Positions 36,100 to 47,139 of a stretch of 64,000 nucleotides of DNA are shown piece by piece. Below the pieces are notes generated by a model. It did no database searches and was not told the DNA's origin. It saw nothing but the letters and a program-made list of their open reading frames with translations. The DNA comes from Canna indica (lineage: Eukaryota; Streptophyta; Magnoliopsida; Zingiberales; Cannaceae), in NCBI GenBank assembly GCA_034359265.1, contig CP136891.1:88120001-88184000 (forward strand), given 5' to 3'. Position 1 is the first letter of the stretch; the number at the start of each line of letters is the position of its first letter. The position numbers and the translations under genes are program-made.

Positions 36100-37268
36100 A
36101 ATTAATATAAAATAAGCATTTAGAAGATCAAGGTTTTCATTTAATAGTCTGTAATTTTATTTTTCTATTTATTTCAGTCCTGACCCTTTGTTCAAATTTG
36201 TAGTAATTATAACTCATGATGACACCTTCCCACTTTAGAGTTTAGAACACGAAAGAAACATTAATTAGGCTGATAGCTGCATAGATTCCTGATACCTGAA
36301 AGAGAACACTCATAATGATACCTTCCCACTTTGCAAAGATTTTTGATACCTGAAAGAGAACACTCATAATGACACCTTCGCACTTTGCAGAGATTCCTGA
36401 TAGCTGCTGAAATCGAAGGATGGAACATTACCAATGGTAAACTTGGACTGCGAATTGAGATAATGATGATACAATGCTAATTCAATTTAGTTGTTTGCTT
36501 AGCATGCTACAGTTGAATTTTGATCTGCAATGGTGAGAAAGAGAATTCTATCTACTTCGAATTTATTTCCACGGCTAAAGATTATGGCAATTATCTCTTC
36601 ATAGTTCCAATTTGATCAATTATATTTCTTTATTGTTGTATTATTCTCACAACAAGCATTAAAATGGCAGCTGCATATGCATCTAGACTTGATTTTGGTT
36701 CATTAATGAAGTATTTTCTTGGCCATTATCTTGATGTTTCGGTTTGTTGTTCTTTACCATAAACAATTAATAAAGCACAAAATTCCCAACAATACTAACT
36801 CCAATTATACATTTGTGAACAGCTAATATACTAAAATAATTTAGATTCAATCCTTCACCTTCACTTTTCCTGTTCTTCTTTTAGGAAATAAAGTATCTAA
36901 AAACATACTATTTAATGAAAATATTAAGATGATAAATATAGATTTCTGAGCACCAAATTAGAGCTGAAACATGCAATCAATATCTGGATATAGTCAAGTT
37001 ACATACTTACAATGATCAGTCAGCAGAAAAGTGGGTGAGATTATGCTTAAGAAAGTGTATAATTGAAATCAACATATGGGAGCATAGTAGATGGTTATTT
37101 ATCAAGGCATAGATGAGTAATACATGGGAGAGAGCTGTCGTCAAAATGGTAGTCGAGCGGTGTGAGGGAGAGAGTTGCTCAATGCTCTCATCTCAATTAC
37201 ATTTCTACTTTTTGTTGTTCCTTTCCCATTCAACTTTCCAACTTGTTCAACCACCTTGGAAGTTGCTT

Positions 37269-40103
37269 TGTTACACCCCACCTAGGTTTATCCCTATATA
37301 AGGGATCTGACCTAGGAGGAGCGCAACCTAAAACGAAATCACAAAAATACACCAGAATATCTCAACAGGAACAACTGAAATCATCATTTCAACTAAGAGT
37401 TTTCTACATAATGCCCCACATCAATATAAAAACAACTAAGAAAACATCTAATTAAGCAGCGGATGATGCCTCCTCCTCCAGGACTCTAGCTACCTAACTT
37501 CAACTACCGACATACCTGCAAAACTGAGGCAATAACAAACAACGTCAGCGGAAAGCTGAGTAGGAGAATCAATATGTCAACAATAAGGACATCAATCATG
37601 ATGCAATGACACTACCAAATACAACAACAACATATGACTCTGCAATAAAGTGCAACATGGCATCAACCAGACACTTTTTCATCTATCAACTAATGCAACT
37701 CATACCAATCAAGAGCGTAGTGGACAAGTGGGTTTCCCCCGCACTCTCGCACATCGAGAGTGGCACCTCAAGCCCGCTCCAACTAGAGATGCGACTATCT
37801 ACAAGATAGCCCGCCGACGTCTAACACTTCGACGTCGCACACGAGCCTGCCAACGTCTAACAGCGCGACGCTGCACCTCATGTGAAAATTTCGTGATCAC
37901 CGGTGTCACTGCCCATACACCTCGGGCAATAAATCAACTGTGTCCAAGCTTGCGCCCACAACGATTATAATGCAGTATGCCATCAACAACTGACCTACGA
38001 TACTAACAACAATAACTGATACAACAATAAACAGCATGATAGCTAGACCTCACCACATGACACACCACAATTGATATACAATGCTAACAACAATAAATGC
38101 CACAACAACTATCAACTGAAGATGCAACCAGAGTAATTCATGTTAGCGAGTACAACTTATGACAACACTAACAGAGTGCACAATGCCTAGCATAATATCA
38201 TGCTCAATAATCATTAATGAACAACAGCTAATCAGACTCATGCAATTATCAACATGGCATGTTCAACAACATAATGCAACTGGAGATCAACGAATTTCAG
38301 AAGTAAATCAATCAAATAGAAGCAAGGGGTAAAATCGTCAATTTACCTATTCAACATTCATCGGCTACAGCAGGAGTCAACTTGCACCCAATACAACTAT
38401 CTACCATCTAACATAGAATACCACTATTCTATATTATTTAATTATTTATCAATTGAATTACTAACTCGCATCTACTAAATAACACCGAAACATAGAAAAG
38501 ACCTACCATACGACCTCTGATCAGAAATCTGACACCACCATCGCGTTCAGAACACGAAAACATACAACTTTGATATTTACCTCGACTCGATCCGACAATC
38601 CTACGATCAACTTCAAAATACCCTAATATTATATAATTTAACATCATTTCATTCGATACAGCTCTCTTCTTAATTAACCTACTTATTAAATCAATTAACC
38701 CCCTCCTCACCCACTCGTCTGCTACCCGACGCCCGCCCGAGCGCCGTTCTCCTCGGCTTCGCTCGGACCCACACCGGCCGCCCTCTCGGCCGACGACAAC
38801 CACCCCCTCCGGCCTCGTCGGCCTCTCCTCCAACGCCGGCGGGTACCAGCTTGGGAGGCCACGGCGGCCTCCCCTCCCCGACGCCGCCTCCTCTCCACCC
38901 TCCTCAACCCACACCGGGCGGCCCTCCCAGCCACCGGCGACCATCCGCCGCCTCTCCTCCGGCCTTCCCACGACCTCCAGCGCTGACGATCCATTGAGTC
39001 ATGGCTGGGAGGCCACGTCGGCCTCCCCTGCAACTGCCAAGATGAGGGCAGCAACGGCCGCTGCCCTGGCTTGGTCCGACGTCGCGGACAGCAACACTAC
39101 TGCCGCGACCGCCGCATCCCCTGCGGCCCACTCCCGACTCCTCCCTCCTTCCCTCATCCAACATCTTGCCGATACTACCTCCTCCAACCCCTCCACTGTC
39201 GCCGATGAACGAAAGAATGGAAACGACGATAACAACGGAGACAGAAACAACGAAGAAGAAGAGAAGAACTCCTACCTTAAAACTCCTCCAAACTTCGGTC
39301 TTCACCGGAGTCTTCAACTGCCGACGCCTCAACGCTACCACCGCACGCCCGCCGCTGCTACAGAAATCGCGAGAGGGAGAGAAAAAGATTAGAGAGAGGA
39401 TTAGGGTTAATTAAATAGGATTTAGACTTGGGTGTGATTCCGGGCTATGTGTTAGACTTGAGTTGGATCTTGACGAGGATGTCAAGACATAAGTGGGGGA
39501 GATTGTAATACACCAGTTATGTCCCACATCGGAAGTACGTTGGATTTGGTCTTGATTTATAAGGCTTGATAGGTGTTGGTGCTATGTGTGGATGATTTGG
39601 TGTTATGTGGTAACTTGACTTGGGTCTTGATAGTGAGATCAAAACTCAAGTGGGATGATTAAACTTCAGCTTGAGCATTTTAAGTAGGCCAATAGGTTGG
39701 TCTATGAAGTTGATGAGTCAGTTATCCCATCAAGCGGTTTGTAACAAAATGATATCAGAGCAAGACCTAGTTCTAGGCATGGTGAGGGAGCCTATGTGAG
39801 AAAAGGCTGCCCAGGTGACGGGGTGGAGCCGCTACTAGGCTAGGCCTCACATGCCGACGACTTAGGTGTGATTCTGGGCTATGTGTTAGACTCGAGTTGG
39901 CTCTTGACGAGGACGTCGAGACATAAGTGGGGGAGATTGTAATACCCGGTTTAGTCCCACATCGGGAGTATGTTGGATGTGGTGTTGGCTTATAAGACTT
40001 GATGGGTGTGCTACTATCAACTTCAGCTTAAGCATTTTAATTAGGTCAATAGATTGGCTTATGAAGTTGGTGGATCAGCTATCCCATCAAGCGAGTTGTA
40101 ACA
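37269..40103. mobile_element. LTR-type composite insertion, 2835 bases, with target duplication
   Basis: Begins TGTTACACCCCACC, ends GAGTTGTAACA, and is flanked by TGCTT (37264-37268 and 40104-40108). The right arm of the inverted duplication (near 56850) shows the uninterrupted site ttgctttgcttgttgc in reverse complement, so the boundaries are confirmed. The left 2.1 kb resembles an LTR in antisense orientation (GGGGTGTAACA end read on minus), with a GC-rich part at 38690-39390 whose overlapping open frames look non-coding. The right 0.6 kb is a TRIM-like unit. Confidence 0.75.
39504..40103 (+). mobile_element. TRIM-like miniature LTR element, partly tandem
   Basis: LTR 1 (39504-39746) starts TGTAATACACCAGTTATGTC and ends GTTTGTAACA. 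It is followed by the primer-binding-type sequence atgatatcagagcaagacc, about 170 internal bases, the purine tract aagtgggggaga, and LTR 2 (39938-40103, shortened by about 77 bases). A further copy of the internal end plus purine tract lies just left (39421-39503), so the unit is part of a tandem LTR-internal-LTR-internal series. No coding capacity. Confidence 0.75.
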
Positions 40104-40440
40104 TGCTTTGCTTGTTGCTATGCTGAGACTTGTCGTGATAGTGTAGGTGTTGTTAAGAGTCTAGGTATAGTGAGATATTATGTCTCCTATGATTGCGGTG
40201 TGTCTTTTTCTGTGTTGTATTTATTTTTCTCTTCTTTTATTCCCAATTTTACTCCGTGGGGAAAGCATCGTAAATGATGAATGAGTTGGTCGGATGATGA
40301 TATGTTGATGCTTGTGAAGATGATCGCTCACGAATCACGATAGCTTTTATCATTTTGTTGATGTAATGCAATTATTGCAAGAATGGCTTAATTAGTGCAT
40401 GGGTGGTGTACTTCGTCACTTAGCATTGTCATTCCTTGGT

Positions 40441-40800
40441 GACAATTTTTTTTTTTTTTTGCAAAGAAACAAAAAGAAATTAATTAAGGAACTATGTGAA
40501 GATGTGAAGCATCCTCACATATAATTTTTCTTTTTCTTTTCTTTTCATTTCATTTTTTATATAAATTATGTCAACATTATTTCATAATTGTACGAATTAG
40601 ATGTTGATTTAAAAATTTAGCCAATCAATAATATTAAGCCAATTAACAGCATTGGGCTCATCACAATAACAGTCCAATAAAAAAAAGGCAATTTATTTAA
40701 ATTACAATTACACAGCATGTAAGGTCTCATTTATTGAGCCCAAAATTACAGCCCAAGTGCCTTAACGGTTTGGTGAAACCATTATAATGCTGTCAATTAG

Positions 40801-40839
<39 letters not shown>

Positions 40840-41197
40840 GAAGCAGTAGCTCTGTTTATCTATGCAGACCCTAAATTTGATATTACATTTAATATCATGC
40901 ATATTAAATTAATTCCAATCAAATTTAAATTTTAGTATAGGCGTGAGATCAGTTAAACAAAATGACAAATATATATTATACTGATCAGTCACCTTAATTT
41001 AGCCTTGCTTATAGTAGTAGTTTGCTTGCAAGCTAAGGTAGTGATCTGACACGTTTTATTTAAACTCATACTCAACTGGCACTAGAAGTTCTCTGAAATG
41101 ACCTACCAACCTACTAAAAGTTTTAGGGGATGATCTGCATCATGCACAACAGACAATGCTAGGAAGATATGGCAAAAATAATTACTGAAAATTGGAC
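40441..41197. other. AT-rich intergenic, no gene seen
   Basis: Contains T runs and (AT)n at 40803-40832. Confidence 0.45.
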
Positions 41198-41700
41198 GGC
41201 GTGTTGCAGAGAGGCGCCAGGGCTTAAAAACTGCAGCACTCCTCCAAAAACGAAGAGCGACTTTAATTTGCTTGGGAAAATCCTATAAATTTCTACCCAT
41301 AATGAATATGCTTTAGAAAGGTAAACAAGAATGATCACTTTATCCTATAAACACTATAAACTGCTGCCTTGCCATGGGGCAACGTGGTGCTACAGGGGCA
41401 TGGGCAGCCATCTGCCCATGCTGCAGCAGCTGCCCGTGCTGTAGAGTATGCTGCAGCAGCTGCCCGTGTTGTAGAGTATGGGCAGATGGCTGCCCATGCC
41501 CCTGCAGCACCACGTTGCCCCATGGGCAGAGCAGCAGTTTATAGGGTTTATAGGATAAAGTGATCATTCTCGTTTACCTTTCTAAAGCATATTCATTATG
41601 GGTAGAAATTTATAGAGTTTTCCCAAGCAAATTAAAGTCACTCTTCGTTTTTGGAGGAGTGTTGCAGCTTTTAAGCCCTGGCACCTCTCTGCAACACGCC
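41198..41700. other. Long near-perfect inverted repeat (503 bases)
   Basis: The left arm starts ggcgtgttgcagagaggcgc and the right arm ends with its reverse complement. The stem is over 200 pairs at roughly 95 percent identity. The loop is two direct copies of a 30-base unit (gctgcagcagctgcccgtgc...). A transcript would form a long double-stranded RNA suitable for Dicer-like processing. Frames of 62-75 codons across it mirror each other and are artefacts of the palindrome. The arms contain the GC-rich module that recurs near the peptide genes. Confidence 0.8.
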
Positions 41701-41774
41701 TCTAAAACATAACTACTACTTAGATAATAAAAAATATTATAAAAAGACAATTGCTCTGTGTTTAGCAACACAAA

Positions 41775-41880
41775 CGATTATTCTTGTTGCAGCATGGATT
41801 GACATCCATCGACACTTTCTCCATCGCCCGGTGGAAAAAGTGCAGATGGATGTCAATCCATGCTGCAATAAGAATAATCG
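41775..41880. ncRNA. MIRNA-like hairpin derived from a peptide gene
   Basis: A 106-nt inverted repeat: the left arm begins cgattattcttgttgcagca and the right arm ends with its near-perfect complement. The stem is about 48 pairs and the loop about 8 bases. The right arm plus flank (gtgcagatggatgtcaatcc, atgctgcaa, then cgctcgtgctgctaa) matches the 3' coding end of the peptide genes at 44524-44588 and 55700-55764, and the sequence after it (41881-42110) matches their 3' flank. It therefore arose by inverted duplication of a peptide gene end. Left-arm small RNAs would be complementary to peptide mRNAs. Transcription is not shown. Confidence 0.55.
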
Positions 41881-42242
41881 CTCGTGCTGCTAATCTCGGA
41901 GCGATTATCATTTTATAATAATTAGTATTATCTAAATAATAATTATATTTTAATACTGTTTAAATTTATTTATGTTACGTTTATATTATGTTTAAGTAAT
42001 ATATTAATATTTAAGTTTTTTTATATGTACCAGTGTGCGTCTTTGTAAAATATAATCTATGAAACTATTTAATATTACATATAATATATTTTTAGTAAAG
42101 GACAGATAGAAAAAAATCATAGATACACATTAACAACAAAAAATAACTCAAACGTGAGAGCATTTTGGATGCTGCATAATAAATAACTATATCAGTTGGA
42201 TAACTACTTTATAGACAAATAACTATATTAGACATCAAGGTA

Positions 42243-42410
42243 GATGGTCGGAGGACAAGAAGAGTGCGGGGGCAGACCGCTGGGGAGTGTCGGCGAATGG
42301 ACTGGAAGGGAGTAGCGAAGAAGGGGATGGGTGTTTGGGAATTAAGACAGGAGATGTGGACGGGGAGAGAGGTTTGGGATTTAAAAGTCAAGACAAAAGG
42401 AAAAGGTGCC
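42243..42410 (+). repeat. Single diverged copy of the 257-base GC-rich unit
   Basis: Contains gtcggaggacaagaagagtg and tagcgaagaaggggatgggt, matching the array at 6446-7315. The 61-codon frame is not considered a gene. Confidence 0.75.
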
Positions 42411-42639
42411 GATTTCTACAATAAAAAATGCTTATTTTATATTAATTGACCATGTGAATCGTTGTCCTTCCATATGCAGTCTACGAAATCGGAGTCCGCG
42501 ATTATATCGAAGAAAGTGCTATCATCCGCCGGACATCCCTTGCAATTTAGGGGCTCAGAACTTCCCAAAAAATAATCATCGACATTCCCTGCAGTTTACT
42601 TTTAATTAAATATTTTAAATTTAAATTACTTTTAAGTAA

Positions 42640-42870
42640 ATATTTTAAATTTAACTATAAGTCAAATATAATTGAGTAGACATTAATTTTTTTTCTAATT
42701 AAATTTAATGTTTAATTTTTAAATTAATTATCACTAATAATTAAATCACCGTCTATATAAATCAACGTCAATTTGCACTTTCTCCACCGATGATTCTGGT
42801 GGTGTTACAGTCTCGCAGCATGTCCTGACCTATTTGTTGCTGCATTTTATACCTTCGTCAACGTTTGTTA
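42640..42870 (+). pseudogene. Peptide-gene relic with preserved promoter
   Basis: The promoter-type stretch (aattaattatcactaataat, TATA box gtctatataaatcaacgtc at about 42750) is clear, but the coding part has decayed beyond reading. A further relic in the opposite orientation follows (about 42870-43165): on the minus strand it shows a block with cttcacgagat, a tataaatcaatgtctattgg leader and no usable frame. Confidence 0.5.
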
Positions 42871-43248
42871 TCATCACTAAAACTATGATCACATCATTGA
42901 AGCTATGAGCACCACCACGGGAATAGACTTTATCACTATTTTTTTTCTTTATTTTGTTGGAGAAAAATGAATAATCGATGCCAATAGACATTGATTTATA
43001 GATATTATAATCATTATTACTGATAATAAATTTAAAGATAAAAACATTAAATTTAATTAGATTAATTTAAGTATAAGTTTTTTTAGTTCGACAATAACTC
43101 TTAATAGAAATTTTTACTTAAAATCATTTGTATCTCTCATATCTCGTGAAGATTTTATAAATAGAAAAAAAAATTGAGTGTATTAAATTCTTCTAATATA
43201 TGCCTAAACTGTAGGTGATTTGCATCGGTTATTCATTCCTCTCCAACC

Positions 43249-43362
43249 ATGAAGACTACCATGGTGATCCTACTCATCATGTGTGTGATGACTTCTGTTG
43301 CTTTTGTCGATCCCCACTACTGCAACAAGGATGTCAGCACTACTGAAGCAAACCGTATATAA
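43249..43362 (+). pseudogene. Cysteine-pair peptide, truncated (copy 4)
   Basis: 37 codons: the family signal peptide (MKTTMVILLIMCVMTSVAFV) and then DPHYCNKDVSTTEANRI and a stop. The first CC pair is reduced to YC, the second pair is deleted (KDVSTTEA instead of KDVRLCCGTTEA) and the C-terminal part is lost. The leader cattcctctccaacc is identical to that of copy 8. Likely non-functional as a disulfide peptide, though it could still be secreted. Confidence 0.6.
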
Positions 43363-43479
43363 TATTAGAACTTCGTAGGTTATATTGACACAATAGTACA
43401 TTCTACTAAAACATAATATTAAGCAGTCAATAAGTATTGACGACTAAAACATAATATGTACTTATAGATAGAAGCAATT

Positions 43480-43680
43480 TTTATTTAATGATAACCGTTT
43501 GTTGCAGTATGGACATTCGTCCACGTGCACTTCCACTATCAATGGTGGTGTCGATGCTTCGGTGCCGTAATATTTTTGTTGCAGCACTTGAAATCGTTGT
43601 TTGCGACGAAAGTAATCACGCAAATGATGATAATTTCTTTTTTTTATTTTTCTTAGAAATGATTGAACATTTAATGTAGA
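43480..43680 (-). pseudogene. Cysteine-pair peptide, frameshifted, minus strand (copy 5)
   Basis: Read on the minus strand, one frame gives VITFVANNDFKCCNKN and another gives YGTEASTPPLIVEVHVDE followed by CPYCNKR. Both are family sequence, so a small deletion after the first CC pair has shifted the frame. The start codon region is lost. The promoter block tattcctacttaaggaattt tcacgggtga (43751-43778 minus) is well preserved. It lies tail to tail with copy 4. Confidence 0.65.
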
Positions 43681-44230
43681 GAACATTAATTTATATAAAA
43701 TTTAAAATTTAAATATTAAAATCAATTAAATTAATTATCTCACATCTATTTCACCCGTGAAAATTCCTTAAGTAGGAATAAAGTTAAAATGTATTTAATT
43801 TTATTTGATTCATAACTTATTTCTGTAGTTAAATTTATAATATTTTCTCATTGAGTATTATCTCTGAATTTTAATTTTTAATTTTTATCTATATTTTAAT
43901 GATAGGTGTTAGACAACAACTACTTTCTTATCAAGTCACAGAATATTCAAAGAGGTTTTGATGAACATCGGGGAGATTGCATATGCATGAATACCAGGAT
44001 AAACTACCACTAATTTTGATTCATGCGCATGTAGTTTTCTCAATGTCCATCAAGACCTTTTTTGTTTATCTAGTGGCCATGTAAAGAAAGTATTGATAGT
44101 CTAATCTATCACCAAGATATAGAAAAAAATTCAGATTAATTAGATAACATCCGATGAGAAAATATTCTAAATTTAATTACAGAAGTAAGTAACAAGTCAA
44201 ATAAAATTGAATACACTTTATCTTTTTTTT

Positions 44231-44332
44231 CTTACTTAAAAAATCTGAGTGATGAGATAATTAATCTAACTGAATTTAATATTTAATTTTTAAATTAATT
44301 TTTACTAATAATAATTTAAAAAATTATATAAA
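44231..44332 (+). promoter_or_regulatory. Promoter region of copy 6
   Basis: A degenerate form of the family block (cttacttaaaaaatctgagt) is followed by attaatctaactgaatttaa and the TATA box aaattatataaat near 44320, about 60 bases before the ATG. Confidence 0.4.
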
Positions 44333-44389
44333 TCAATGTTCTCCGCATCAAATGTTTACTCATTTCCAACAACAAGAAAAGAAAAGATC

Positions 44390-44569
44390 ATGAAGACTAC
44401 AATCGTGATCGTACTCATTATCTGTATGATGACTTTCGTCGTAATCGATGATTCCCACTGCTGCAACAAGGAAGACAGAACTTGCAGTGGCACTGAAGCA
44501 TTGGCACCACAACCGATGGTGGAAGTGCAGATGGATGAACGTCGATGCTGCAACAAAGAGATCCGCTAG
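44390..44569 (+). CDS. Cysteine-pair peptide, C-terminally shortened (copy 6)
   Basis: 59 residues with a signal peptide (MKTTIVIVLIICMMTFVVID), a first pair at 24-25 (HCCNKEDR), the second pair reduced to TCSG, a linker with VEVQMDE, and the last visible pair at 53-54 (RRCCNKEIR). The stop is TAG directly followed by TGC TGC TAA. In copy 9 and in the hairpin at 41.8 kb the same position is TCG, so a C-to-A change has removed a terminal Ser-Cys-Cys. The start at 44390 is chosen because MKTT begins all family signal peptides; an in-frame ATG exists at 44336. Whether the shortened peptide works is unknown. Confidence 0.55.
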   Translation: MKTTIVIVLIICMMTFVVIDDSHCCNKEDRTCSGTEALAPQPMVEVQMDERRCCNKEIR

Positions 44570-44958
44570 TGCTGCTAAGCACGAAGCGATTATCATTAAA
44601 TAAAAATTACTTATATCTATAGGTACCTTTATATTTAGAAGTCAATAGGACTAAATTACTTAAGTTTATGTTTTAGTAAATTCTTAATTTTTATTTTACT
44701 TCTTTGTATGTACTACCGTGTCAATGTAACCTACCATTTATGAAGTTCTAATATTATATATGGTTTGCTAAATTTATTAACCCTTACAAAACTAAGAATG
44801 AAGTTTTAAGATAGAATACCCAAACAAATCCAATTTGCTTTTCACAAATCTAATTAAAATCAATATTTTATTTTTAAATTAATTATTAGTAACGATTATT
44901 AAAAGTATATATAAATAGATGTCCATCCACATCAATTGTTCAATTTTGACCAACAAAA

Positions 44959-45070
44959 ATTGAAAACATAATAATTGTTCTCGTAATCATTCTCATCATT
45001 TTCGTGATGAATACTAACGCTAACTACGATTTAAAATATTTTAACAAGTCCTTATATGTCTTTATTGCAA
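44959..45070 (+). pseudogene. Peptide-gene relic (copy 7)
   Basis: The frame IENIIIVLVIILIIFVMNTN still looks like the signal peptide, but the start codon is ATT, and the first CC pair has become YF (KYFNKSL). A TATA box tatatataaatag lies at about 44909. It overlaps copy 10 on the other strand. Confidence 0.55.
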
Positions 45071-45126
45071 CATCTTGAATCGTCGCTAGCGCCAAAAATG
45101 ATCAGCAAGATTACATGAACAGTCAT
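45052..45126 (-). pseudogene. Truncated peptide copy on minus strand (copy 10)
   Basis: 24 codons: MTVHVILLIIFGASDDSRCC, then NKDI and a stop. It has a shortened signal peptide and the first CC pair only. Its upstream block (45281-45305 minus, aagagtcttcacgggtgaga) matches the family promoter. It converges with and overlaps copy 7. Confidence 0.5.
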
Positions 45127-45444
45127 GTTTTTTTTATGTTGACGAGGATTGAATAATTGATTCAGATTGATATCGATTTATATATTTTTTTAATTATCAT
45201 TTGTGATAATTAATGTAAAGTTAAAATATTTAAATTAATTAGATTAATAAAAATATTGAATTCTTACTCGCATCTGTATCTCACCCGTGAAGACTCTTTA
45301 TATAGAAAAAAGTTTAAGTGTATTGAATTCTGGAGTTACTCAAGTAGCAAACCCGAGTATATGACCCGTGAATTAATTCTGCAGCTAGAGTTAGGATGTT
45401 TCCTTACTAGGTGTTATAAGACCTGAGTCTCTATTTTTAATTGT

Positions 45445-45575
45445 TATCATTATTTTGGTGGACGGGATATCATCATTATTTGTAATTGTTATCTGACCTG
45501 GTCGATGGGTAGCATCTTGATGGACAAAGATATAAAGACTTGATGCAGCATCTTGAATCATCGCTGACAATAAAC
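45445..45575 (-). pseudogene. Peptide relic fused to an FTSH12 exon (copy 11)
   Basis: In one minus-strand frame the sequence reads FIVSDDSRCCIKSLYLCPSR then CYPSTR and a stop, close to copy 10 around SDDSRCC. Immediately upstream the overlapping frame is FTSH12 exon sequence (HIEETEDLAMKG), so the two were joined by rearrangement near 45565. Confidence 0.45.
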
Positions 45576-46290
45576 CCTTCATTGCAAGATCTTCTGTCTC
45601 TTCAATATGCTATAAACAAAGAGAAATTAAATGCTATAGGAAATAATAAGAATCATTAACATACAAAATGGTCTTATTACCCTTGTAAGCTCTCGAGTAA
45701 AAAGTTATTTTTTCAATATCTTATCTTCCTCCATCAGTGATGCCATCACCAAAAACAATTTGTTCAGCACGCCGTCCACTATGCGCAACTACCATTTGCA
45801 TCTTCATGTACCCAAAAGTGGTGTATCCTTGATCCACCGTATCTTCCCTAGGGTAAAATACAGATATTGCAGTTTCCTGATAATAAATAAGACAAGGACT
45901 TGTAAAGCTTAATGATAGAATTGATCCGGTGGCTACTCGCTGGATGATATATAAATTAGAAGCACGGCTACCTTTCCCCCAGGAAGTAGTTGTGAGAATG
46001 CATGCCAATCAAAGCGAGGAATTAAATGAGCCAGCAATATATGTCCAACTTCTTCATGCACAGCTAGCAGTCTCCTTGTCTCAAAGGCAACCTGTTATAT
46101 GAAGGAAAAAAAAATGAGGACAAAAGTCCAATAATGCTGGTAAAACTTTTACAACGAAGTACATACGTTCGATTCACACTTCTGTTGCTCTTCCTCTGTT
46201 AACAGTACCCCCATGCCCTCTAACAACTGTTTATCTAGGACATCAATAATGTCTTGCAGGGTAATCATGGACTCGATAAACATATTCTAC
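45563..46290 (-). pseudogene. FTSH12: FTSH12-type plastid protease-like, fragment
   Basis: Four exon blocks on the minus strand. About 46280-46167: LQDIIDVLDKQLLEGMGV, LLTEEEQQKC, donor GTATGT. 46091-45972: TRRLLAVHEEVGHILLAHLI, then FDWHAFSQLLPGG. 45876-45721: AISVFYPREDTVDQGYTTFG, MKMQMVVAH, FGDGITDGGR and a stop. 45619-45563: HIEETEDLAMKG, preceded by FTRELTR near 45690. This order and wording fit the peptidase part of plant FTSH12, a chloroplast inner-envelope member of the FtsH family. The zinc site is HEEVGH instead of HEAGH, one residue too long. The exon with IAREMVI is missing here but present at 58430-58552. The ATPase half is absent. A dispersed gene fragment, not a working protease. 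Confidence 0.8.
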
Positions 46291-46379
46291 CGATAAACTA
46301 TGGAGAAGATGGTTGCAAGTTACCACAAAAAGAAATTGGATATCCTAAGATGTTATGAACTCGATAAACATATTCTACC

Positions 46380-46740
46380 GATAAACTGCAGCTTGGGCAT
46401 TCTTGGCGACATCTTCGGTGGCCTTGGCGCTATCAATATTGAGCCCGGTCTCCTTCTTGAGCCGTCCCGTGAAACTAGATGCAAACGCAATCAAACCTCG
46501 CCGATCCGTCACCTGAGCTGGATGAGTACACTAGAGAGATGGTGGTACGTCGAGAATGGCGCCTTTTTGGGCGGTGGAGTAAGGTCGGTCGGAGGAGGAA
46601 GAGCACGGGGCAGGACGCTGGGGAGGAAGGGATGGGAAGTGGCGGCGAATGGGCTGGGAGGGAGCACCCATTCGTAGCGAAGAAGAGGATGAGGTTTGGG
46701 AATTTAGACAGAAAAAGAAAGGGGATGCGGAAGAAATGAG
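46380..46740 (-). pseudogene. Copy of the LKKETG exon plus GC-rich unit
   Basis: Second copy of the 6200-6560 block: ASSFTGRLKKETGLNIDSAK with DVAKNAQAA, joined to one diverged 257-base unit. A short direct repeat (ctcgataaacatattctacc) at 46271 and 46360 marks the junction with the FTSH12 fragment. Confidence 0.5.
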
Positions 46741-47139
46741 TCTGAAGTTTATCTTTTAATAAACGAAAATTTCAAATTCAAGGGTATTATTGGAATTTCA
46801 AAGTTGCTATTCACAGCTAGCGGCGACTCGTGAGGAATACAACCTCGCGTGGTGTGCTGCCTCCCGTTGCGTTGACTGCAGGCGTGCAGTCTGCCGCCTG
46901 CAGCTTGAAGAGTAAGCGGTGGCGTGCTTCGCACGCCACATGTCCAAGGCCCGTGCAGGCCTTTGCTTTGAGGCCGGAGCTTGGGCCTCAAATAAAGTCA
47001 ATGTACTTTTTCGAATCAAATGTCCAAAGTAGGTTAGTTTTGCTTATCATTATGCTGAAAAATTATTTCTACGTCCAATCTCAAAGAGTTATTAATATAG
47101 TTGTCATGATTTTAAGTGTTGCACTAAAAAGGTAGTCAA

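Larger units (their letters stand above)
35992..40440 (+). repeat. Left arm of a large inverted duplication
   Basis: 35992-37268 and 40104-40440 together match the reverse complement of 56535-58125 at high identity. They are interrupted only by the insertion at 37269-40103. The arms lie about 16 kb apart and enclose the peptide cluster. No protein is obvious within the arm. Confidence 0.9.

Noticed and set aside
38438..39392. Overlapping frames of 110-177 codons, both strands
   Set aside because: Low-complexity GC-rich region within an LTR-type insertion; no motif and several competing frames.
41340..41567. Cysteine-rich frame across the long hairpin (CPCCSSCPCC)
   Set aside because: It has no signal peptide, and the palindrome generates matching frames on both strands. 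The pattern is better explained by the GC-rich module and its duplication than by a peptide gene.
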